A DNA stretch of 64,000 nt from the NCBI RefSeq assembly GCF_002197845.1, contig NZ_NIDE01000003.1, forward strand, positions 62,001 through 126,000. Direction: 5' to 3'. Numbering within the stretch: position 1 is the stretch's first letter; each line of letters begins with the position of its first letter. This document shows, one piece after another, positions 7,506 through 14,706 of the stretch. The DNA is from Fimbriiglobus ruber (GTDB lineage: Bacteria > Planctomycetota > Planctomycetia > Gemmatales > Gemmataceae). Made by a program: the position numbers and the translations under genes. The notes under the pieces were generated by a model, which saw only the letters and a list, made by a program, of their open reading frames with translations, was not told the DNA's origin and did not search any database.

Positions 7506-9143
7506 ATGAGTGGACCCGGGCTCGGAGTCTGGATTGCGTTAGCCCTCGCCGCGGGCCCGCAGAACGCGAAACCCGATCAACCCGACGCCTCCGTTGCCCG
7601 GGACGCCGAACTCTTCGCACGAATGATCGTCCCGCTCGCGGAGGACGTGGCCCAGGCTTACTCTCTTCGACCCGTGACGTCTCGGGAGCTGCTCGAAGCC
7701 GGGCTGAAGGAGCTTTACGAATCGGCCGGGCGCAAGCTCCCGCCGGAGTTGACCAAACGGCTCGATGGGGCGACCGACCCGGCCGCCTTTTTAAGCGTCG
7801 TGGTCGACGCGCGGGTGAGCCTGGGCAAAGTGGACGAATTGACGGTGCCGCGGGCCTTTGTGGTGGCCGCGAAAGGGTTTACCCGTGCCACGGACGCCTT
7901 TTGCGGGCTGAGCCTTCGCGGGAACACGTCGCCCATGTCGTCCGACGCCGAATTCGGTCTGGGCTTTGAACTGGACGGCGCGACCGGTGAGGCGTGGCTC
8001 ACTTATGTACTCGGCACCCAGATGGCGAACCAGGCAGTCATTCCCTCACCGGCCTCGTTCCCCTGGCACGTTACGCGGGTCATCCCCGGCAGCCCGGCGT
8101 CCCGAGCGGGCATGCGGGTAGGTGACGTCGTCACGCACGTGGGCGAACAGGTCGTTGACGCCAAGAGTCACAACTCGCTATTTCGCCTTTTGGCCGCACC
8201 GACCGTTTCGCCGATGGCCCAGTTCGGACAGATCGAACGCCCGACGACGGCGACCTCATTCCGCGTGAAGCGCGAGGGCGCGGCGGTTGCTGAATTCAAA
8301 CTGTTGCGAGACGGATACACGCCGGAATCGATTTTCGGAGTCACGCGCAGAGAAAACGGGTTGTGGGACTTCCTGATCGACCGTGAGGCGAAAATCGGCT
8401 ACGTCCGCGTCGGCGTGGTCGAACCACCGGCCGGAGGAGCGTTCGAGGAAGCGGTCACGGGATTGATTCAGGGCGGGGCTGCCGGACTCGTACTCGATCT
8501 CAGGTGGTGCCCCGGCGGGTACATCAACCCGGCCGTTAGCATCACCGACGTACTTCTTCCGCCGGGTAAAGTGATCGTCAACATTCAAACCCGGAAGCCC
8601 GAACAGTTCAGCGGTCAGCCGGTGTACGTTTCCAAGTTCGGCGGTGGAACCGACGTGTTTTACAAGTTACCTCTCGTGGTTCTGGTGAACCACGAGACCA
8701 CGGGCGGCGGGGAAATGATCGCCGCCGCACTCCAGGACCACGGCCGCGGCTTGATCGTCGGGCAACGGACATTCGGCAAGGCGAACGTCATGAATGTGGT
8801 GGCCGTGAGCCTGGCGGACGGTTCCCCGACCGGACTGGGCTTTCGGGTCTCCACCGGGTTTACGCTCAGGCCGAACGGCAAGAACCGACACCGGTTCGCG
8901 GACAGCAAGCCGGGCGACCCGTGGGGGGTCAAACCGAACCGAGGCTTCGAAATGCCGACAACGCCGGACCTCTCCGCTCGCCTGCGAGCGGAAGCCGAAC
9001 AGTTTGCCGCGAGACCGGCAGGCAGCCGGAATGCGGTGCCGTACGACGACCCCCTCGAAGACCCTCAACGGCTCATGGCCGTGCGGTATCTCAAGGAGCT
9101 AATCCGGGCCGCGGATAAGAAATCGTCGGGCGAGAAAAAGTAA
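7506..9143 (+). CDS. S41 (C-terminal processing) peptidase-like protein with PDZ domain, nucleophile missing
   Basis: A 545-residue exported protein: signal-like N-terminus (MSGPGLGVWIALALAAG), helical region to about 180, PDZ domain at about 185-265 (GSPASRAGMRVGDVVTHVG) and an S41 fold from about 295 to 470 (KIGYVRVG, DLRWCPGG). In CtpA-type enzymes the nucleophile sits in a Ser-Ala-Ser-Glu segment. Here the matching stretch is TTGGGEM (398-404), so glycine occupies the serine position, while the general-base lysine (GKANV, Lys425) is kept 25 residues later. It therefore looks like a non-catalytic or altered S41 protein that may still bind C-terminal peptides. The ATG at 7506 follows GAGGG and was chosen because it begins the signal peptide. 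Confidence 0.82.
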   Translation: MSGPGLGVWIALALAAGPQNAKPDQPDASVARDAELFARMIVPLAEDVAQAYSLRPVTSRELLEAGLKELYESAGRKLPPELTKRLDGATDPAAFLSVVVDARVSLGKVDELTVPRAFVVAAKGFTRATDAFCGLSLRGNTSPMSSDAEFGLGFELDGATGEAWLTYVLGTQMANQAVIPSPASFPWHVTRVIPGSPASRAGMRVGDVVTHVGEQVVDAKSHNSLFRLLAAPTVSPMAQFGQIERPTTATSFRVKREGAAVAEFKLLRDGYTPESIFGVTRRENGLWDFLIDREAKIGYVRVGVVEPPAGGAFEEAVTGLIQGGAAGLVLDLRWCPGGYINPAVSITDVLLPPGKVIVNIQTRKPEQFSGQPVYVSKFGGGTDVFYKLPLVVLVNHETTGGGEMIAAALQDHGRGLIVGQRTFGKANVMNVVAVSLADGSPTGLGFRVSTGFTLRPNGKNRHRFADSKPGDPWGVKPNRGFEMPTTPDLSARLRAEAEQFAARPAGSRNAVPYDDPLEDPQRLMAVRYLKELIRAADKKSSGEKK

Positions 9144-9203
9144 GTCGAAGCGAGCAGTCTGAGGCGCCAAACGTCTTCGGCCGCGTGAGCCGATTTCACG
9201 ACT

Positions 9204-9398
9204 CTAGCCGACAGACTCCACCAAGTGGCGGCGCAACGCTTCCACCCGAGCAAGATCGGGATCTTCGACTGCTTCTTCCGCGGGCACTTGGACAGCGGCT
9301 TTGCGAGCTTTCCACTCGGCGTACCAGGAAGTCACAGGCTGTCGGAAAACTGTGGCGGCAGGCGGGGTGGCATCGCTTCGGACAGACGCGCGGGACAT
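9204..9398 (-). CDS. small hypothetical protein
   Basis: An open frame of 64 codons ending in VEALRRHLVESVG. Composition is protein-like (tryptophans, balanced acidic and basic residues, an amphipathic C-terminal helix) and most third positions are G or C. I see no known family. Alternative in-frame ATGs lie at 9413 and 9494; the one at 9398 excludes an arginine/cysteine-rich leader. It is convergent with the S41-like gene (60-bp gap). It could still be a chance frame. Confidence 0.4.
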   Translation of the reverse strand: MSRASVRSDATPPAATVFRQPVTSWYAEWKARKAAVQVPAEEAVEDPDLARVEALRRHLVESVG

Positions 9399-10172
9399 AC
9401 GACGGACGGTCATAGCATTCCTGAAAGGTATCGGGCACCGGCTCGAAAAAAGTCTTGGCCACGCTCGGCAAAGGTGGGAACCGGTCACCCACATAGTAGC
9501 ATGGGACTTGCCAAAACGATAGACCTCTTCAAATTTCGAACAACAAAATTTCGTCGACTAGTGAATTCGGTTCACTCAAACCCCGGCGCGCCGGGAAAAC
9601 ACGCACTGCCGACACGCTCACGCTCCTATCGACGCGAATTCTTGGCGGATCTTCCCACCCAATCAGAATTCCTTATCAACTGGTGCCTCAAAGCCGGGTG
9701 CGTTTACGTTGTAACCCGAACACACGGCACTACTCTTGCTCTAACGAAAAACCGCCTGATCCGTGGCACCAAACTTTAGCCGACGGCAGTAGCTGCTTCC
9801 TTCCAGGGAAGGCATCATTGAGCCGAGTTTCGTCACCGGCCTAGTGTTACATCGCAGCCAAAAGAACGTGAGGTTGTCAGTATGTGGAATATCGACTTTA
9901 CGAACCCTAATTTCGAGGAAAAACAAGATAAATTTGCTTACGATTCGCCGCGTGCTAGCTTTTCACGCCCGGCCAATCGATTCCGCTCGGTGGTTTACGC
10001 CAACAGTATCAGCGGATTCGGCTCAGCAATCAGTTCGCCCCACCGCCCACCCGCTTCCCCATCGCCCGCCAATCGCCCCCCGCTCGCGGCAGCACGCCGC
10101 GAATCCAGCGCCGGTCCCCCTGACGATTTGCCATCCACTGAAACGACGGGTACCCCCCACCCCGAGGACGAT
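9399..10172. other. long intergenic region, somewhat lower GC
   Basis: 774 bp without a gene I can support. The stretch 9500-9760 is poorer in GC than its surroundings and may carry promoters. A small palindrome CCTTCC-AG-GGAAGG lies near 9800. The frame of the downstream receiver protein is open back to 9882, but that part is proline/serine-rich and lacks a ribosome binding site. No tRNA or known riboswitch was recognised. Confidence 0.45.
10164..10168 (+). promoter_or_regulatory. ribosome binding site deciding the receiver-protein start
   Basis: GAGGA sits 4 bases before the ATG at 10173. This supports 10173 over the far upstream ATG at 9882 and over the ATG at 10260. Confidence 0.55.
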
Positions 10173-10646
10173 ATGTTGGATCTCGCACCGTCTTGTGACT
10201 TACTCGAACCGCCGCTCTTTTCCCGCGGCCAAGCATGTACAGCCGAATTCGGGCTGCCGATGGACACCGTGCTGCGGGTTTTGTGCGTCGACGACAACCG
10301 CGACGCGGCCGACTCGCTGTCGGCCCTTCTGACCATCGCCGGCTTTACGGTCCACACTTGTTACAGTGGGCACGCCGCGATCGCCGTACTGGACGAGTTC
10401 TGCCCGGAAGTGTGCATCCTGGATTTGATGATGCCCGGAATGGACGGTCTGGAGTTGAGCCGGCGAATCCGGGCCTGGTCCGCCGGGCGGCACATTCCCC
10501 TCGTCGCGGTGACCGCCCTGAGCGACGAGGCGGCGCGACGGACCACCAGCCAGCACGGGTTTGATCTCCACCTCACCAAGCCGTTCGACCCGGACCAACT
10601 CGCGGCCCTGGTCGTCGATATCGTTATTCTTCGTGGCTGCTCGTGA
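10173..10646 (+). CDS. single-domain response regulator
   Basis: A 157-residue protein with a 30-residue N-terminal tail and one CheY-like receiver. Phosphorylation-site residues are complete: acidic pair Asp40/Asp41 (LCVDDNRD), phospho-acceptor Asp84 (CILDLMMPGMDG), switch threonine Thr114 (VAVTALSD) and Lys136 (LTKPFDP). There is no output domain, so it should act by protein contact or as a phosphorelay intermediate. It lies 536 bp before the histidine kinase/NtrC pair, and the orphan soluble kinase at 5710-6477 is another possible partner. Neither link is proven. Confidence 0.82.
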   Translation: MLDLAPSCDLLEPPLFSRGQACTAEFGLPMDTVLRVLCVDDNRDAADSLSALLTIAGFTVHTCYSGHAAIAVLDEFCPEVCILDLMMPGMDGLELSRRIRAWSAGRHIPLVAVTALSDEAARRTTSQHGFDLHLTKPFDPDQLAALVVDIVILRGCS

Positions 10647-10700
10647 CGGAACGAAATTGAGTTCACACCACGGGACTGTGCCGACAGACGCCCTCAATCC

Positions 10701-10754
10701 GGGGAGCCGGAGAATTTTGTAGTGCGGGCCCGGGGAATATTTTCCGGGCTCCCC
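10701..10754. repeat. nested inverted repeats with competing pairings
   Basis: GGGGAGCC (10701-10708) can pair with GGCTCCCC (10747-10754), while the inner palindrome at 10728-10749 (GCCCGG...CCGGGC) uses some of the same 3' bases. No T-run follows, so it is not a standard terminator. Confidence 0.45.
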
Positions 10755-11169
10755 CCGGCATCTCCAGTACGGCTTCACTTCTTTGAGACCGCACCCGGAC
10801 TCGCGAGGATCTGATCCCAAGCATGTCCGTCATTGCCTGCTGCCATGCTCGTCCTCGTGAATTCCGCGTTACAGAACAGATGCGACGTACCCGCAGCACG
10901 AACTCAGCGACCCACGCAACTCGTCTCCTGACCAATTTTGATGTCTGGCGGCTCCGGAGGGGTGCCCGCTGTTCGGCACCATTCTCCCTGTTTGGCGGGC
11001 AAAAAGGCGATTTGGTAAAAAGCTCCACCCGCGCGTAAAAATTGCCCTCCGCGCGGAAAAAAGGTTCTGGTACAGTCCGCCCGCTTCGCCGGATCGCCGG
11101 CACCCCACGGACGGGGCGCCGGATTCGCAACGAGGTGGCCGGACAGCGGTTGCGCGTCGGCCGAGCGGC

Positions 11170-11177
11170 AAGGAGGT
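11170..11177 (+). promoter_or_regulatory. strong Shine-Dalgarno deciding the kinase start
   Basis: AAGGAGGT lies 4 bases before GTG at 11182. It marks the true start of the kinase gene and shows that translation begins in a frame different from that of most of the kinase, which exposes the frameshift. Confidence 0.8.
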
Positions 11178-11181
11178 CACC

Positions 11182-12788
11182 GTGGCCCGTCCCTGGCGGC
11201 TGCGGAATAAACTGGGTCTCGGGCTCGCCCTCGTGGTCGGAAGCGTCGCGCTTCTGCTCGGGGGGTGTTGTTCGGCCTGTCGTCGTACATGAATACGATG
11301 CGGATCACCGAGCGCAAACTCGACCAGATGTCGGTCGTCATCCAGATTCTCAAACACATTCACCAGATCGAATCGACGAGTGGCAGCCAGCGGGGCGAGA
11401 TCAACCTGGAGAAATCCCGCGTGACCGACGCCGTGGCTCACGCCCGCCGGGCGCTGGCCGACTACCGGGAGCAGGTCAAGAAGGCCGCGGAAACCGGTCT
11501 CGTTTCCGAATACGGGGACGAGGAGACCAAGGTGGCGGAAGATCTGGAGAAGGGCTTCAACCGGTTGGACGACGCGATCCCGGAGGTGACGGTCGGGTTG
11601 CAGGACGGCGAACGACTCGTCGACAACCCGAAAATCCAGGCGGCTTACGTCGACACGAAACGGTGTTCGGACTCGCTCTACCAATACTTGCGTGATGACG
11701 TCCGGCGGTCGTTCGAACGATCCACGGCCAACCACCGGCGGAGTCTGTACATCTCCGGGTCGGGCGCCGCGCTGGCGGTCGTCCTTGTGCTGACCCTCCT
11801 CTACTACTTCCGCGTTTGGGTCTTCTCGCCGATCAAAGCGATTCAGGCGGGCGTGCAGCGCGTCCACACCGGGATTTTCGACCAGCCGATTCGCATCCAC
11901 TCGCAGGACGAATTGGAAGAACTCGCCAACGAATTCAACGCCATGACGGTGCGGCTCCGCGACATCTACGGCGACCTGGCCAACCAGGTCAACGACCGGA
12001 CCCGGCAACTCGTTCGGTCCGAGCGGATGGTCAGCGTCGGGTTCCTGGCGGCCGGGGTCGCCCACGAGATCAACAACCCGCTCGCCTCAATCGCCTTCTG
12101 TGCGGAGGCGCTGGAACGGCGGTTGCATGGGATCATCGACCGAATTCCGGGCGAGGCCGAGGTGATCAACAAGTACCTGAAGATGATGCAGGACGAGGCC
12201 CAGCGGTGTAAACAGATCACCCACAAACTGCTCGACTTCAGCCGCAGCGGCGGCCGCCGCGAACAAACCGACCTGACCCAGCTCGTCCGGGATGTCATCG
12301 AAGTCGCGGGGGTTCTCCCGAACGCCCGGAACAAGAAGATCTCGTTCCACCCGGAGATGGTCGTGGGGGCCGCGGTCAGCCCGCCCGACCTGAAGAGCGT
12401 GGTCCTCAACCTGGTGGTCAACGCCCTGGACAGCATGGACGACGGCGGGACGCTCTCGGTCGCGCTCACCGCCCGCGGGGAGTTCGCCGAGATGACCTTT
12501 ACCGACACGGGATGTGGTATGACGCGGGAAACCCTGGAAAACATCTTCGAGCCATTCTTCACCCGGAACCGGACCGGGAACGGGACCGGACTCGGGCTGT
12601 CGATCAGTCACCAGATCATCGACCAGCACGGCGGGACGATCACGGCCGACAGCGGCGGCCCCGGGCGGGGGAGTACGTTCACCGTCCGCCTCCCGCTGCG
12701 GTCCGCGAGCCCGGCCGGGGACGGCCGGCCCGCGGACCGCGGGGACCGCATCCTGGCCTTCCCCGGTACCCGCACCGCGGCCGCCTGA
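11182..12788 (+). pseudogene. membrane sensor histidine kinase (HAMP-HisKA-HATPase), frameshifted
   Basis: Translation from the GTG at 11182 gives RPWRLRNKLGLGLALVV and the start of a first membrane helix, then hits a stop. At the run of six G at 11260-11265 one extra G would restore the frame and give a 535-residue kinase. In corrected numbering it has TM1 at about 10-30, a helical sensor region, TM2 at about 188-213, HAMP at about 215-265, HisKA with His295 in GVAHEINNPLAS, and a HATPase domain with NLVVNALDSM, DTGCGM and GNGTGLGLS. All kinase motifs are intact, so the break is either recent, a sequencing error or a switch. An internal GTG at 11265 would make a protein lacking TM1. The NtrC-type regulator follows after 77 bp and is its likely partner. 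Confidence 0.82.
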
Positions 12789-12854
12789 CTGCCCGACCGG
12801 CACGGACGCCGGGGACGGGATCGGGTCGGCGCACGAGACACACAGTTCAAGTTC

Positions 12855-12860
12855 GGAGGA
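12855..12860 (+). promoter_or_regulatory. ribosome binding site deciding a TTG start
   Basis: GGAGGA lies 5 bases before TTG at 12866 and places the start just ahead of the receiver domain. The frame stays open back to 12512 inside the kinase gene, but that part is a non-coding shadow. Confidence 0.7.
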
Positions 12861-12865
12861 CGGAT

Positions 12866-14344
12866 TTGGCCACTCAGCCCCACAACCGCCTGCGGGTATT
12901 GTTCGTCGACGACGAGCGGTCGCTCCAGGAGTTCATGCGCACGGAACTGCCGCGGCTCGGGCACGACGTGGTCGTCTGCCCGAACGGGACGACCGCCCTC
13001 CAGGCGATCGCCCAGCAGACGTTCGACGCGGCGATCCTGGACGTCCGCATGCCGGACATCTCCGGCATCGAGGTCCTCCAGCGCCTCAAGCTCGTCAGCC
13101 CGGACACCGAAGCGGTGATGATGACCGGGTACGCGAGCGAGGAAAGCGCGGTCCAGGCCATGCGGCTCGGGGCCTGCGACTACCTCCGCAAGCCGTGCAA
13201 GCTGTCCGAGATCGAGGCCGTCCTGCTCCGGATGCAGGACAAGAAGCGGCTGAAGAACAAGGCAGCGGCCCTCGAAACGCGGGTCCAGGCGGCCGAAGGG
13301 CCGGGCCTCCTGATCGGGTCGAGCGCGGCCATGATGCCGGTCCAGCGCCAGGTCGACCAGTTCGCCCCGACGGACGCCCGGATGCTCATCACCGGGGAGA
13401 CCGGCACCGGGAAGGAGGTGGTCGCCCGGACGCTTTACCTGAAGAGCAAACGGGCGGACATGCCGTTCGTCCCGGTTAACTGCGGGGCATTGTCGTCGAA
13501 TCTGGTCGAGAGCCAACTATTCGGCCACCGTAAGGGGTCGTTCACGGGCGCGGACAAGGACCACAAGGGGTTCTTCGAGGTCGCCAACGGCGGGACGGTG
13601 TTCCTGGACGAACTCGGCGAACTGGACATGAACGTCCAGGTCAAACTCCTCCGGTTCCTGGAGACCGGCGAGATCCAACGGCTCGGGGACAACCAGCCGT
13701 TCATCGTCGACGTCCGCGTGATCTGTGCGACGAACCGCGACCTCCGGCAGATGGTCGGCGAGCGAACGTTCCGGGAAGACCTACTCTTCCGCCTGAACAA
13801 GTTCCCGATCCACATCCCGCCGCTCCGCGAACGGCGGGAAGACATCCCGGAACTCGCGCTGCACCTCCTCGCCCGGTATGCCAAGCGGCCGGCGGAACTG
13901 GTCGTCGACCTGCTGACGACGGAGTCGTTGGAAGTGCTCATGAACTGTTACTGGCAGGGCAACGTCCGCGAACTGGCGAACGCGATGGAGTACGCCTGGA
14001 TCGTCTCGGCCGGCCAACCGATCACGACCCAGCACCTGCCTTACGAGGTTCGCGCCCCGCGGCCGGCGGCCGGGCCCGCGCTGCACCAGCCGTACGCCCC
14101 GCCTCGGGCCACGGAACCGGTCGTCCTCCCGATGTCCGGCCAGGGCGGCGCCGTCGCCTACCCGACGGCCGGGGCCGCCGGGACCAAGACCCTCTCCGAC
14201 GTGGAAATGGATTACATCCTCCAGGTCTACGCGAAGAACAATCAGAACAAGCAGGCGACCTCGGCCGAACTCGGTATCAGCCTGAAAACGCTGTACAACA
14301 AGCTACACAAGTACGAAGAAGAGCGGCAGCACCGGGCGGGGTAA
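12866..14344 (+). CDS. NtrC-family sigma-54-dependent response regulator
   Basis: A 492-residue activator that should open sigma-54 promoters when phosphorylated. The receiver (residues 9-125) has Asp15/Asp16 and acceptor Asp59. The AAA+ domain has Walker A GETGTGKE (177-184), the sigma-54 contact loop as GSFTGA (224-229; the consensus is GAFTGA), Walker B GGTVFLDE (242-249) and the arginine-finger region FREDLLFRLN. A Fis-type helix-turn-helix closes the protein (SAELGISLKTLYNKL). The start is TTG with a GGAGGA site. It is in a two-gene unit with the frameshifted kinase. The alanine-to-serine change in the GAFTGA loop is seen in some natural activators and need not abolish activity. Confidence 0.92.
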   Translation: MATQPHNRLRVLFVDDERSLQEFMRTELPRLGHDVVVCPNGTTALQAIAQQTFDAAILDVRMPDISGIEVLQRLKLVSPDTEAVMMTGYASEESAVQAMRLGACDYLRKPCKLSEIEAVLLRMQDKKRLKNKAAALETRVQAAEGPGLLIGSSAAMMPVQRQVDQFAPTDARMLITGETGTGKEVVARTLYLKSKRADMPFVPVNCGALSSNLVESQLFGHRKGSFTGADKDHKGFFEVANGGTVFLDELGELDMNVQVKLLRFLETGEIQRLGDNQPFIVDVRVICATNRDLRQMVGERTFREDLLFRLNKFPIHIPPLRERREDIPELALHLLARYAKRPAELVVDLLTTESLEVLMNCYWQGNVRELANAMEYAWIVSAGQPITTQHLPYEVRAPRPAAGPALHQPYAPPRATEPVVLPMSGQGGAVAYPTAGAAGTKTLSDVEMDYILQVYAKNNQNKQATSAELGISLKTLYNKLHKYEEERQHRAG

Positions 14345-14351
14345 ATTCTTC

Positions 14352-14626
14352 GGCTCATGAGGCGGCAGAGGTGGAAGGGCATAACCATCCTGTCGCTATC
14401 GCTTCCCCCACCGGCGCTCGGCGCGGGTCTCCGACCCCGCCGCTCTTCGGACCGCAGGTCTCCCGACGCTCACCCCCTCGGACACCGCCGCCTGCGCCAG
14501 GCTGGCGTGGGAGACCTGCGGTCCGAAGAGCGGCGGGGTCGGAGACCCGCGCCGAGCGCCGGTGGGGGAAGCGTCGGGACGGAAGACCTGCGGTCGGGCC
14601 GAAGTACCTCTGCCGCCTCATGAGCC
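14352..14626. repeat. large nested inverted repeat (63-bp perfect inner arms)
   Basis: The segment 14401-14463 is the exact reverse complement of 14510-14572 (63 of 63 bases) with a 46-base spacer. Outside it, 14352-14372 is the exact reverse complement of 14606-14626 (21 of 21). A partial second copy of the inner motif (AGACCTGCGGTC...CCGAAG) occurs at 14584-14604, which suggests duplication of a repeat unit. It has no coding potential and no transposase. Confidence 0.93.
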
Positions 14627-14647
14627 AATTTTTCTGGCCAGCGAATA

Positions 14648-14690
14648 CAAAAAGACCCGCCGGGCGAAGATCGCCCGGCGGGTCTTTTTG
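14648..14690. terminator. bidirectional Rho-independent terminator
   Basis: A perfect 20-bp stem (14648-14667 with 14671-14690) and a 3-base AGA loop, with five A on the left flank and five T on the right. It can stop both the NtrC gene from the left and the long minus-strand cluster from the right. Confidence 0.95.
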
Positions 14691-14706
14691 TTTCTACGCT
14701 ATTTAT

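Larger units (their letters stand above)
10647..11181. other. intergenic region before the two-component operon
   Basis: 535 bp with no supportable gene. It contains overlapping hairpin-forming segments at 10701-10754 and a short GC stem (CCGCGCG at 11029-11035 with CGCGCGG at 11050-11056). The promoter of the downstream kinase must lie here, but I cannot place its boxes with confidence. Confidence 0.5.
14345..14706. other. intergenic region filled with inverted repeats
   Basis: 362 bp between two convergent genes. Nearly all of it is palindromic: outer 21-bp arms (14352-14372 and 14606-14626), inner perfect 63-bp arms (14401-14463 and 14510-14572), and a strong bidirectional terminator at 14648-14690. 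I see no gene. Confidence 0.85.

Noticed and set aside
9763-9780. Sigma-54-like box TGGCAC-N5-TTTA
   Set aside because: The -12 element does not match TTGC and it is 400 bp from the next gene.
9775-9860. Possible tRNA or riboswitch around the CCTTCC-AG-GGAAGG palindrome
   Set aside because: No cloverleaf, no T-loop motif and no known riboswitch core could be drawn.
9882-10172. N-terminal extension of the receiver protein (97 residues)
   Set aside because: Proline/serine-rich, no family match and no ribosome binding site, whereas GAGGA precedes the ATG at 10173.
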